Shown: one piece after another, positions 5,704 to 12,746 of the stretch | Numbering within the stretch: position 1 is the stretch's first letter | Layout: the number at the start of each line of letters is the position of its first letter | Source of the DNA: Caryophanales bacterium UBA5632 | Lineage (GTDB): Bacteria > Bacillota_I > Bacilli_A > Izemoplasmatales > Hujiaoplasmataceae | Length of the DNA: 13,826 bases | NCBI GenBank assembly: GCA_002421405.1 | Contig: DIJY01000013.1 | Span: 1-13,826 of the forward strand | Direction: 5' to 3' | The notes under the pieces: generated by a model | Databases searched by the model: none | Told to the model about the DNA's origin: nothing | Seen by the model: the letters and a program-made list of their open reading frames with translations, nothing else | Translations under genes and position numbers: made by a program

Positions 5704-8361
5704 TTAAATGAATTTCACTATACGCAACTCACCTGGTTTCAAATCTGTAGATTCATGTTTCTCTATTTCAACAGTTTCATCTAGATTTGAAATCATACCC
5801 TCTCTTTTACTCAAATTACCTTGAATACCACCAAATTTCACTTGAGATAAATCATTATTGTAAACTCTTAAAATATAGCTATCCGAAATATCAGATTTTA
5901 CTATCGTTCCAAAACTTCCTTCAAAATCTTTCATAACCAAGAAACTATACTGAGTCGGTAATTTATTTTCTGTTGGGTTTGTCGGAAAATATGCTATTGG
6001 ATTTATTGATTTATCATAATTTTGAAACTGATAGTATGAATTCTCACATGCATATTTGATATAATCGTTTGTGATTTTATTTGCGTCATAGTGATTATAG
6101 TATTGTATCGAAAATTCAAATTTATTATCTACTTTCATTTGGCATTCAGGTGTTTCAAATATCATGTAGTCTAAACCACTTGGTCTTCCTGGCCTACGAT
6201 TTAAATCAGGATATCCCATTGCTCCATATGATCTAAACAAGGTAATCGCCAAATCCTTCTTATTCTCGTTAATCAATTCATATTCTTTACTGTGTCTTGT
6301 AAACAATGTCGTCACATAGTTAGAATTAACCATAGAAACATGATTTAGCAATGGATAGGTTGCACTTGGTTCTTCAAACCAGTTTTCAGCCCTCCAATAA
6401 TTCATTTCTTCTGAAAATGTTTCCCTTTTTATATATCCATATTGCGTTCCTGCAAATGAATACTTATTCTCTGTGTTCCCTTGAATGACAAACCTTACAC
6501 GGTGCTGTTCAGATTGATTGGTAACCCATCCAGAAAATTCCATCCTGTTGGAGTTCTTTATCAATTTAATCTGAATCTCATAAGCTAAAACATCATCTTT
6601 TTCTTTGAGCATACGTTTTTTCAAATTTGATGGGATTTTAACATCTCCTCTAATTAACATAATCTCAATGTGATCTGATGCCTTGTAATCAACGTTAGCT
6701 AAATTGAAATAGTCTACAACTTTTAAATCATTAGTTGGATATGAATAATCGAAACTATCTCCCTCATCACCTGAGTCTTCAAGGTAAAATGCTTTCTCAA
6801 TTTTAATATTAAGTAACTTATCGTAAACGGTGATGCCAGATTCTTCTTGCGAAATGCGATACCTATTGTTTTCAATAACTCTAAATGCATCGTGTATGCT
6901 ATCAGAAGTTCTTATACTTTCAAATGTTTCAACAACATCAAGTGTTTTGTAAGATATTCCCTCGAAATTCTCAATGTTGATCACGATATCTGTTTCAAAA
7001 TGAACTTTATCCAGATCTAGGTTCTCTACACTCTTTCTTAAAACACCATGATTCTTTTCTCTTATCTTAACAATCGAATAATCAATTTTCTTGCCCTGAT
7101 CGACAATGTAGAAATTTGGTGTTTTAGTCAGAATCTTCATTTCAAAAGTTATTGATCGACAAATTGGCAAGGAATTAAATACGATAAGCGGATCTCCTAC
7201 TAAACTCGAAGAGTCAATTGATATTGAAACCAATTTCATCAAATAAATCTTCGTTGAATGTGCTAAATTGTACGCGCTTTGAGTTTGACGTCGAATATAA
7301 TCATTAGTTTCATCAGTTAATGTTGCCGAAGAATGAGTCTGACATAGTATCAAAGTCTCCCACGCTTTATCAATAAGACCATGTTTATATGGGATCCCAA
7401 GTGAATCAAGCATGCTCATTAAAGGTTGTACTTCATATGTTAATAATCGTTCACATCGATCTTGTAGTCCTTTAATATCAGCTCTTGCAGAGAAAATTGA
7501 TCGGTGGACTCGATGATACTGGGTAGAGAATAGTTCATGCTTATGTTCCTTAATGTTTTTGCCTTTCTCACGAACTCGCTTAAAAAATTCTTCCCAATTA
7601 GTTAACTTGAAAATATAATCTTCTGATTTAAGATTGTATTCTTCAATTCTTTGTGGAATGTTGAGTATAGCTGGATTTTGATCAAAACCAAGCGGGAAAA
7701 CAAATTCATTCTCTATGGTTGAATATCTAAGTAATCTGTTTATCAGTTGGTGAACATTAATTTTATTATAGTCTTCGGCTTTGTTCGTTAAGAGGGTTCC
7801 ATCTTTAAAACCATTTGCTCCGTAACCATACCCTGAAATCATCGTATATACTAAAACTTTACTCCCATCGTTTGAAGTCCAATAGAATTCACTTCCTAAA
7901 TTGTAATGATCCCCGACACCTCGTGTGATTACAAATTCATGAATCCCATATTGATTGAAAATTTTAGGAAAATCAACTGTATGCCCAAATGAATCAGGAA
8001 GATAGGCTATCTTTGAGACTTTACCTAATCTTCTAGATGTTTTTAAGCCGAGTCTTAAATTATTGATTATGGATTCACCACTTGAAATAAAACAATCAAG
8101 TTGTGAATTGAACGGACCAATCACTAATCTTCCATTTGAGACAAACCTTCGAATTCGATCTTCTTCACTAGGAAATAGGTTGATAAACTCATCAATTGGT
8201 GTTGTCTGCCCATCCATGAAAAAATCAATAATTTTCCCAGATTCTAAGCCATCTAGTAATTCTTTAAAATTATATGCAAATTGTACTGTTGCATCTTGAG
8301 TAGTAAAGTACCAAATTAAATCCCAGTGTGTGTGATGAATACAATGTGCTATTTTCTTCAT
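5704..8361 (-). CDS. mngB: Alpha-mannosidase, glycoside hydrolase family 38 (MngB-type)
   Basis: This 885-residue cytosolic enzyme would hydrolyse a phosphorylated alpha-mannoside imported by the PTS; E. coli MngB splits 6-phospho-mannosylglycerate into mannose-6-phosphate and glycerate. The N-terminal catalytic domain shows GH38 marks: HHTHWDLIWYFT (zinc ligands H12 and D14 by alignment with HxD of the family), GPFNSQLDCFISSGES (81-96) and YLPDSFGH, where D123 is the expected nucleophile and zinc ligand. HRVHRSIFSARADIKGLQ (283-300) covers the region of the remaining zinc histidine and the start of the middle helical domain. The C-terminal half is beta-rich. There is no signal peptide. Length fits the bacterial MngB group. 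It is the first gene of the operon, with GAGGT 5 nt before its ATG. No glycerate kinase gene is nearby, so the aglycone is uncertain. Confidence 0.92.
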   Translation of the reverse strand: MKKIAHCIHHTHWDLIWYFTTQDATVQFAYNFKELLDGLESGKIIDFFMDGQTTPIDEFINLFPSEEDRIRRFVSNGRLVIGPFNSQLDCFISSGESIINNLRLGLKTSRRLGKVSKIAYLPDSFGHTVDFPKIFNQYGIHEFVITRGVGDHYNLGSEFYWTSNDGSKVLVYTMISGYGYGANGFKDGTLLTNKAEDYNKINVHQLINRLLRYSTIENEFVFPLGFDQNPAILNIPQRIEEYNLKSEDYIFKLTNWEEFFKRVREKGKNIKEHKHELFSTQYHRVHRSIFSARADIKGLQDRCERLLTYEVQPLMSMLDSLGIPYKHGLIDKAWETLILCQTHSSATLTDETNDYIRRQTQSAYNLAHSTKIYLMKLVSISIDSSSLVGDPLIVFNSLPICRSITFEMKILTKTPNFYIVDQGKKIDYSIVKIREKNHGVLRKSVENLDLDKVHFETDIVINIENFEGISYKTLDVVETFESIRTSDSIHDAFRVIENNRYRISQEESGITVYDKLLNIKIEKAFYLEDSGDEGDSFDYSYPTNDLKVVDYFNLANVDYKASDHIEIMLIRGDVKIPSNLKKRMLKEKDDVLAYEIQIKLIKNSNRMEFSGWVTNQSEQHRVRFVIQGNTENKYSFAGTQYGYIKRETFSEEMNYWRAENWFEEPSATYPLLNHVSMVNSNYVTTLFTRHSKEYELINENKKDLAITLFRSYGAMGYPDLNRRPGRPSGLDYMIFETPECQMKVDNKFEFSIQYYNHYDANKITNDYIKYACENSYYQFQNYDKSINPIAYFPTNPTENKLPTQYSFLVMKDFEGSFGTIVKSDISDSYILRVYNNDLSQVKFGGIQGNLSKREGMISNLDETVEIEKHESTDLKPGELRIVKFI

Positions 8362-8416
8362 GTTACCTCGATCTTTTCAAAATATTAACATATGACTTTT
8401 TCAGTATTGAAGGTAC

Positions 8417-8422
8417 ATTATA
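8417..8422 (-). promoter_or_regulatory. Candidate -10 box of the mannoside operon promoter
   Basis: On the minus strand TATAAT reads exactly here, 55 bp upstream of the mannosidase ATG. At 17-18 bp spacing the -35 region (around 8440-8446) is only TCCAAT-like, a poor match to TTGACA. A good -10 with a poor -35 is what an activator-dependent promoter would show, which fits control by the divergent PRD regulator. Confidence 0.4.
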
Positions 8423-8484
8423 TTCATATTTCTACAACAATTGGATTCAATGATGCAAAAACTTAATAAAACATCAATTTTCAT

Positions 8485-8507
8485 TTTGATATAATTAAAA
8501 TATCAAA
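8485..8507 (+). promoter_or_regulatory. Inverted repeat over the extended -10 of the regulator gene
   Basis: TTTGATAT-N7-ATATCAAA is a perfect 8-bp inverted repeat. It contains TGATATAAT (8487-8495), an extended -10 promoter element (TGn-TATAAT) reading towards the regulator gene; no good -35 lies 16-18 bp upstream, as expected for an extended -10. The start codon follows 29 bp after the -10, with GGAG 5 nt before it. A further ATCAA/TTGAT pair (from 8474) overlaps the left arm. Placement suggests an operator for autoregulation or shared control, but the protein that binds it is not shown by the sequence. Confidence 0.5.
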
Positions 8508-8524
8508 CCTGTGTTGGAGTCGTA

Positions 8525-10444
8525 ATGAAAAATAATAGAATTATTGAACTGATAAAGATTTTATTGTCGAGTAGAGACTATATAACGACGAAAAGGCTTT
8601 CTGAGCTCTTATCGACTTCACAAAGAACCATTCACAATGATCTGAGTTCATTTGAGTTCCGAATGTTGATTGATGGCTGTGATCTGATTAAAACTCCACA
8701 TAAAGGAATTCTTTTAAAGTGTGACGACGAAGTAAAGAATAAAATTCTTTATAAATTAAAAACACCATTTTTAACAAAAACTGTAGAAAATGATGATTTA
8801 AGTTCAATTCTGGTAAAATTGATTAATGCAAATCATATAGTTAATCGTGAATATTTGAAACTTGATCTATATAAGTCCACAAGCTCATTAAATATATTAC
8901 TTGCTGATTTGAAAAGTTTATTAAGAGATTATGATTGTACACTTGAGAATAGTAGAAATGGTGGTCTGTCTATTAATGGTAATGAATTTGACATTCGAAA
9001 ATTCTTTTACTACTTTTTTAATTCTGAGAATTTCTATATAGATTACTCACATTCTTATAATAGAATTTCTGATCGATCGAATTATATTCTTGATCGGATG
9101 TTAACTCAGAAACAGAAAGAATCCTTATTGTCAATTGTACAATCTTGTGAAGAGATTATGACAACTCATTTTGTGGATGAAGATTTTAATAGTTTCTTAG
9201 TTCAATTATCAATCTTAATTAAAAGAACTTTGAATTCAAATTATATTGGGAATATTAGCTTTGATCATGATCTTCAACAAGAATACCATTATGCAACGCT
9301 AATAAAGCTGTACATAGAGAAAGATTTTAATGTCATTCTAACTGAAAACGAAATAAAATACATTTCGCTTTTACTACTCTCAAAAAGAAAGCAAACAAAC
9401 ATACCTAACGATGAGCATGAGTCTCTTATGCTGGAGAAATTCATCAATTTATTAAGTGTTCGTCTAAATATCGATTTAACAAAAGATTTCACATTAAGAC
9501 AATCACTTAACAATCATTTGAAGCCCGCTATAAAACGAATGAGACATGGACTTGCAAGTCAGAATCCACTTTTAGATCAAATTAAAAACAATTATACTGA
9601 AATTTATATTACAGTAAATACAGTGGTTGAAGATTTGGAAGCTATAGAGAAGATATATTTCGACCAAAATGAAATTGGATATATTTGCTTACATGTTATA
9701 GCTGCAATCAATCGACCAACAAATAAACATAAGTTCAATGCTGCTTTGATTTGTAACGAAGGATTATCCCTTGAAGTCTTTTTAAAAAATATCATTGAAT
9801 CTTATTTCCCAGAAATATCCATTACAACAATACTTAGAGAGAATTCAAGTATCTATGCTGAATTTTCTAAATTTGAACTGGTTATCAATAGTACACATAA
9901 GAGATATAAAGAAAATAATGTTATTAACATTGAAACACATTTTTCACAGAAGGACCATGCATCATTACGTCATTTACTAGCCAATAAAGTAATTAGTTCC
10001 AACGATTTTCATTTAGACCTCTTTAAGAATTATCTAGTTTTTTTTAAAGATGATTGTTTGACACAAAATGATCTTTTAGAAAAGTATAGTAATTATTTAT
10101 TTAATGAGCACTTTGTTAAATCAAACTTTTTCAACACGGTTTTACAAAGACAAAGAGTCAGTAGTACCTATGTCGCAAGAGGTATAGCTGTACCACATGG
10201 TTCGAAGGATGAAGTACTCGCTTCTGTTATCCTTATTATAAATTGCTCTCAACCTATTTTTTGGGATGATGACTTTGCAAACACAATAATTCTTGTTGCA
10301 TCAAATGATCATGATGCACGAAATTTCAGCTTATTATTTCGGAAAATTATGCGAATTGCTTCAAATGATCAGTTGTCAGAACAATTAAAAAAGTGTGAAG
10401 ATATTGAAGATGTTAAAAAATTAATCGACTTTGTTAAGAATTGA
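8525..10444 (+). CDS. PRD-domain transcriptional regulator with EIIB- and EIIA-like domains (LicR/MtlR type)
   Basis: This 639-residue protein is a PTS-controlled DNA-binding activator. In order: an N-terminal winged helix-turn-helix (about 5-60, TTKRLSELLSTSQRTIHNDL), a second HTH-like segment (about 90-155), PRD1 (about 190-290), PRD2 (about 305-400), an EIIB(Gat)-like domain (about 405-490, C410 in ALICNEGLS) and an EIIA-2 domain (about 510-639, H558 in GIAVPHGS). PRD2 keeps both conserved histidines (H331 in NHLKPAIKR, H390 in YICLHVIAA). PRD1 has Q227 and L283 at the matching places, so PRD1 is probably not phosphorylated there. The N terminus is DNA-binding rather than the RNA-binding domain of BglG antiterminators. 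It is divergent from the mannoside operon across 163 bp, and is the likely activator of that operon. E. coli uses an unrelated GntR-type regulator (MngR). Confidence 0.92.
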   Translation: MKNNRIIELIKILLSSRDYITTKRLSELLSTSQRTIHNDLSSFEFRMLIDGCDLIKTPHKGILLKCDDEVKNKILYKLKTPFLTKTVENDDLSSILVKLINANHIVNREYLKLDLYKSTSSLNILLADLKSLLRDYDCTLENSRNGGLSINGNEFDIRKFFYYFFNSENFYIDYSHSYNRISDRSNYILDRMLTQKQKESLLSIVQSCEEIMTTHFVDEDFNSFLVQLSILIKRTLNSNYIGNISFDHDLQQEYHYATLIKLYIEKDFNVILTENEIKYISLLLLSKRKQTNIPNDEHESLMLEKFINLLSVRLNIDLTKDFTLRQSLNNHLKPAIKRMRHGLASQNPLLDQIKNNYTEIYITVNTVVEDLEAIEKIYFDQNEIGYICLHVIAAINRPTNKHKFNAALICNEGLSLEVFLKNIIESYFPEISITTILRENSSIYAEFSKFELVINSTHKRYKENNVINIETHFSQKDHASLRHLLANKVISSNDFHLDLFKNYLVFFKDDCLTQNDLLEKYSNYLFNEHFVKSNFFNTVLQRQRVSSTYVARGIAVPHGSKDEVLASVILIINCSQPIFWDDDFANTIILVASNDHDARNFSLLFRKIMRIASNDQLSEQLKKCEDIEDVKKLIDFVKN

Positions 10445-10779
10445 TACCAGCTAATTGAGCAAAATAATGTTTTGATTATTGAATTTATGCAAGTCCTGTA
10501 CAGTACCACTGTTACGCTTAATGTGGCAATTCCCAATATATATTGGAAATTACATCGCTACTTCTATCTAACCAGAGCCACTTCTTCGATCGTTAAGAGT
10601 CATTCAGAAATCAGGTGGCTCAATTTTCATGTCACTTTCATTAACAATATTATAAAAGTCCTTATACAAAGTCTGTTTGATAACACTATATATGAACAGA
10701 AAATCTATCAGCCCTTTCATTCCATATTGAAATTGGCAGAAGACATCACCTCTGGGCAAAGACTAAAATTCGCGTAATT
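10445..10779. other. Degenerate region after the regulator gene
   Basis: There is a plus-strand frame open from 10472 to 10777, but its first half has no protein-like character. Its last ~30 codons (IYQPFHSILKLAEDITSGQRLKFA) faintly recall the C-terminal region of IS21 IstA transposases (pattern ...EQ.Y....IL.LA......RL..AC), with a one-residue spacing misfit. I treat this as possible transposase debris, not a gene. It also contains GAGCCAC / GTGGCTC (10575-10581 / 10615-10621, 33-nt spacing), which could be an old element end. No convincing terminator for the regulator gene is visible; CAAAA-N5-TTTTG just past the stop is weak. Confidence 0.35.
10528..10551. repeat. 24-bp near-perfect palindrome
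   Basis: Positions 10528-10551 pair with themselves at 11 of 12 positions, centred on AATATATATT and bounded by AATT; the only mismatch is 10532/10547. It lies 84 bp after the regulator stop. There is no loop or T-run, so it does not look like a terminator; it might be a protein-binding site or leftover end of a mobile element. Confidence 0.45.
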
Positions 10780-10843
10780 ACTCACGCTCGAAAAATGAAT
10801 ACTTCACCACTATTGGGTCAATCGTTTCGTTCAAACAGTGCCA
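10780..10843 (-). repeat. Degenerate IS21 right-end repeats, inverted relative to the left element
   Basis: On the minus strand TGGCACTGTTTGAACGAAAC starts at 10843 and matches the terminal repeat at 432-452 in 18 of 21 positions. A second, weaker copy (CATTTTTCGAGCGTGA, 13 of 16 against the same repeat) starts 43 bp further on, near 10800, close to the 46-bp spacing of the left element. The pair therefore looks like the decayed right end of a related IS21 element in the opposite orientation. The first copy is good evidence; the second alone would not be. Confidence 0.55.
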
Positions 10844-11040
10844 GATTGTCGAACAATAGGGTCTATGATTGAACTTTGATTGGTGGCCTCTAGAGGTTCT
10901 TTCATCTTGAAGTACTGGTGCAAGGTGAGGAGGCTGGGTGGCTTCCGTCCCCGCTCTTCGAAATAGGGAATGATTTCATTCACCGAGAAACCCCGTAACT
11001 TCAAATCTAGAATCTCATGCAATTGTATTTTTTGAGCATC
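10831..11040 (-). pseudogene. istA: IS21 istA 5' fragment fused to right-end repeat
   Basis: The minus-strand frame reads QKIQLHEILDLKLRGF, then SVNEIIPYFEERGRKPPS and TLHQYFKMKEP. This resembles the N-terminal helix-turn-helix region of a subgroup of long IS21 IstA transposases (from memory, their N terminus has the pattern hEIL.LkLrGf...eI..yfe.rG.kpPS..Ti..yy.M). After about 55 codons the similarity ends, and the frame runs into the terminal repeat (RQSGTV, stop at 10831). So most of istA and all of istB are gone, and the 5' fragment is joined almost directly to the right end. The frame has no good start codon with a ribosome-binding site. Family assignment is from recalled motifs, hence moderate confidence. 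Confidence 0.5.
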
Positions 11041-11146
11041 TTAAACGCCTGCTTTGAACACCTATTATCACAGTATGGTATTCACATGAAGATATGCTAA
11101 GCTCGTGTGTTCTACAGTGTACTGACGGTGTATGTTTAATCTCGAT

Positions 11147-11379
11147 GGTGTTATTCGGCAAATGAGGACTTGTACTGAAGCCTTCTAAGATAGTTGAACA
11201 TGTTCCACGAAGATTATTTGCTTTTGATCAAAACTGGCTCAAGAATTGCCAATTATGAGTCAAAAATCTCAAAATTGTTCCAGAATCGCATGTTCTATGA
11301 GGATTTTAGAGATCGATCTTTGTAAATATCAGGATGAAACGATGTTATTTACCAAAGTCCTTCTTTGCCGAATAACACC
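11147..11379 (+). mobile_element. MITE, copy 1, with 8-bp target-site duplication
   Basis: A 233-bp non-coding element with ~25-bp terminal inverted repeats: the left end begins GGTGTTATTCGGCAAATGAG and the right end is its complement with two mismatches. It is bounded by a perfect 8-bp direct repeat ATCTCGAT (11139-11146 and 11380-11387), proving insertion by transposition. It encodes no transposase. Ends starting GG with 8-bp duplications fit ISL3 (or IS256) family transposases, so a full-length parent is expected elsewhere in the genome; that assignment is inference. A second copy lies at 12496-12730 in reverse orientation, about nine bases in ten identical by eye. Confidence 0.88.
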
Positions 11380-11387
11380 ATCTCGAT

Positions 11388-11972
11388 TATTAAGAATTCT
11401 AATTACCGTACTACAGAAAAATCTGTTTACCGAACTCTAGATAAAAGTGCTTACTACAGTTTGAAAAATCCCCTTTACGTACACCTGTAAATTCATCTTT
11501 TCACTTGCACCTTACTTTCCGAACAAAAAGTCTGGACACTTCTATTTTGAACAAACTTATTGGAAGATTTTCCATGTGGTACATACAGAACGAATTGACT
11601 GACACAGTTTGCTACGAAACTATGTCACTATTTATGCGACGTATGTAAAAAACACATGGCCTATCTATGAGCATCTTGAAGCCATTTTACGAACAATCAA
11701 AATACAGAATGCAAGACTGTGAATTCCCTTTTATCGTGCTTATTGCCGTTTCCATCATATAAAAATGACTTAACTCTATGAATTAAGCCATCGTTTCAAA
11801 AAACTGACTTTACTTTAATAATTCACGAGACTGTAAATTCAGCTCAATTTTTCAAATTTATTTCTTTCCACCTTCAAAATTACATAAGTTTAAGAAATAA
11901 TCCATTTTCTAATTTACAGAATTAGCTTTAAGAATTTAAACCTTCATACAGGTTATCGAATTTAATCTTATT
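11388..11972. other. Gene-poor stretch between MITE copy 1 and the orphan gene
   Basis: No intact gene is supported here. Two plus-strand stretches are longer than expected open: one joins across the MITE target site (11058-11146 continuing at 11388-11490), and one runs from about 11467 to 11730 with a single in-frame TGA. I do not recognise either. Small inverted repeats occur, for example TGACTTAA / TTAAGCCA near 11767-11790 and CTAATT / AATTAG at 11909-11925, none with a T-run. The stretch looks like decayed DNA. Confidence 0.4.
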
Positions 11973-12353
11973 TCACAAATCAATATCAATGTATTCCATC
12001 TGCATAAATGATTCAATACACTCGTCATTTTGAGATTCCAAAATCAACTTTTTCAACAATCTACTTGAGTCGTTATAAAATGCATCATATTGATATTGAT
12101 CTATTGATGTGATAGAAATATCAATCCCTATTTTATTTCTCCACTTACTTTCAAACTCAGTAACGGAAGTTTTCGAAATAACACTTATATTTATTGATTC
12201 ATCATTTCGCACTCTGTTTGAAATAAAATTTAAAAAGTCATCGATAGTTCTAAGATTCAACTTATTAAAAGAACTCGAAATATCTCTTTTGATCAAGCTA
12301 GCATAGACTTCAAACATTAGATTTAATTCATTCAACCTAGTACAGTTTTCCAT
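11973..12353 (-). CDS. Hypothetical protein, orphan gene between two inverted MITEs
   Basis: The frame gives a 126-residue soluble, polar protein rich in Ser, Ile, Asn and Asp. It has a predicted helical start (NELNLMFEVYASLIKRDISSSFNKL), a mixed middle (SVTEFESKWRNKIGIDISI) and an acidic tail (FMQMEYIDIDL). I recognise no family and see no signal peptide or membrane segment. The frame is open 23 codons further upstream to a GTG at 12422, but a good promoter lies inside that extension, with its -10 only 24 bp before the ATG at 12353, so I choose that ATG; its ribosome-binding site (GGGAAA) is weak. It has no partner genes and sits between two inverted MITE copies in decayed DNA, so it could be a fragment or a passenger gene. 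The product may not be functional. Confidence 0.5.
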   Translation of the reverse strand: MENCTRLNELNLMFEVYASLIKRDISSSFNKLNLRTIDDFLNFISNRVRNDESINISVISKTSVTEFESKWRNKIGIDISITSIDQYQYDAFYNDSSRLLKKLILESQNDECIESFMQMEYIDIDL

Positions 12354-12377
12354 AGTTTTCCCAATATTTATATTTGT

Positions 12378-12407
12378 ATTATACCTGTAATTGCTTAGAG
12401 ATGTAAA
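12378..12407 (-). promoter_or_regulatory. Candidate sigma-A promoter for the orphan gene
   Basis: On the minus strand, TTTACA (12407-12402) and TATAAT (12383-12378) are separated by 18 bp: one mismatch from the -35 consensus and a perfect -10. Transcription would start about 15-18 bp before the ATG at 12353, giving a short leader. It overlaps the upstream in-frame extension, which is why the shorter protein is preferred. Confidence 0.5.
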
Positions 12408-12461
12408 TGCAATGTAAGTCACTCGGGAGTTTGAAAGTTGTTAGACGATTGAAAATGAATC

Positions 12462-12482
12462 AAGCCTTTAGCCAAAAGACTT
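12462..12482 (-). terminator. Possible rpoE terminator displaced by a MITE
   Basis: Minus-strand hairpin AAGTCTTT / AAAGGCTT (8 bp with one G-T wobble, 5-nt loop), followed by GATTCATTTTC. The stem is AU-rich and the T-run imperfect, so this is a weak call. Without the MITE insertion it would stand about 30 bp after the rpoE stop, the right place for the argS-rpoE terminator. Confidence 0.35.
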
Positions 12483-12495
12483 CTTAAATAGAAAA

Positions 12496-12730
12496 GGTGT
12501 TGTTTGGCAAATAAGGACTTTGGTAAATAACATCGTTTCATCCTGATATTTACAAAGATTGATCTCTAAAATCCTCATAGAACATGCAATGCTGGGATAG
12601 TTTCGAGATATTTCTTGCTCATAATTGGCAATTCTTGAGCCTGTTTTGATCAGAAGCTAATAATCTTTGTGGAACATGTTCAACTATCTTGGAAGATTTC
12701 AGTACAAGTCCTCATTTGCCGAATAACACC
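12496..12730 (-). mobile_element. MITE, copy 2, inverted, immediately downstream of rpoE
   Basis: A 235-bp copy of the element at 11147-11379 in reverse orientation. One terminal repeat (12730 inward) is identical to that of copy 1 for its first 25 bases, while the other end (GGTGTTGTTTGGCAAATAAG) has diverged slightly. Most differences cluster in one central stretch (about 12592-12626). The flanking 8-mers (ATAGAAAA and ACTAACTT) do not match, so no target duplication survives; either the flank has decayed or the two copies recombined. It begins 16 bp after the rpoE stop. It has no coding capacity. Confidence 0.85.
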
Positions 12731-12746
12731 ACTAACTTTTAATAAT

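Noticed and set aside
8362..8524. Riboswitch or CcpA (cre) site between the mannosidase and regulator genes
   Set aside because: No structured leader or good match to the cre consensus was found by eye; only promoter elements and the inverted repeat are supported.
10472..10777. 101-codon plus-strand frame as a real gene
   Set aside because: No ribosome-binding site, no coherent protein character in its first half, and it lies among insertion-sequence debris.
11041..11146. Left end of the IS21 relic next to MITE copy 1
   Set aside because: A faint resemblance to the terminal repeats (CGTGTG...CTGACGG) was seen, but it needs several gaps and is not convincing.
11246..11440. 64-codon frame starting inside MITE copy 1 as a coding gene
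   Set aside because: Most of it is MITE sequence, and it runs across the element end and target repeat into flanking DNA; the other MITE copy does not preserve it.
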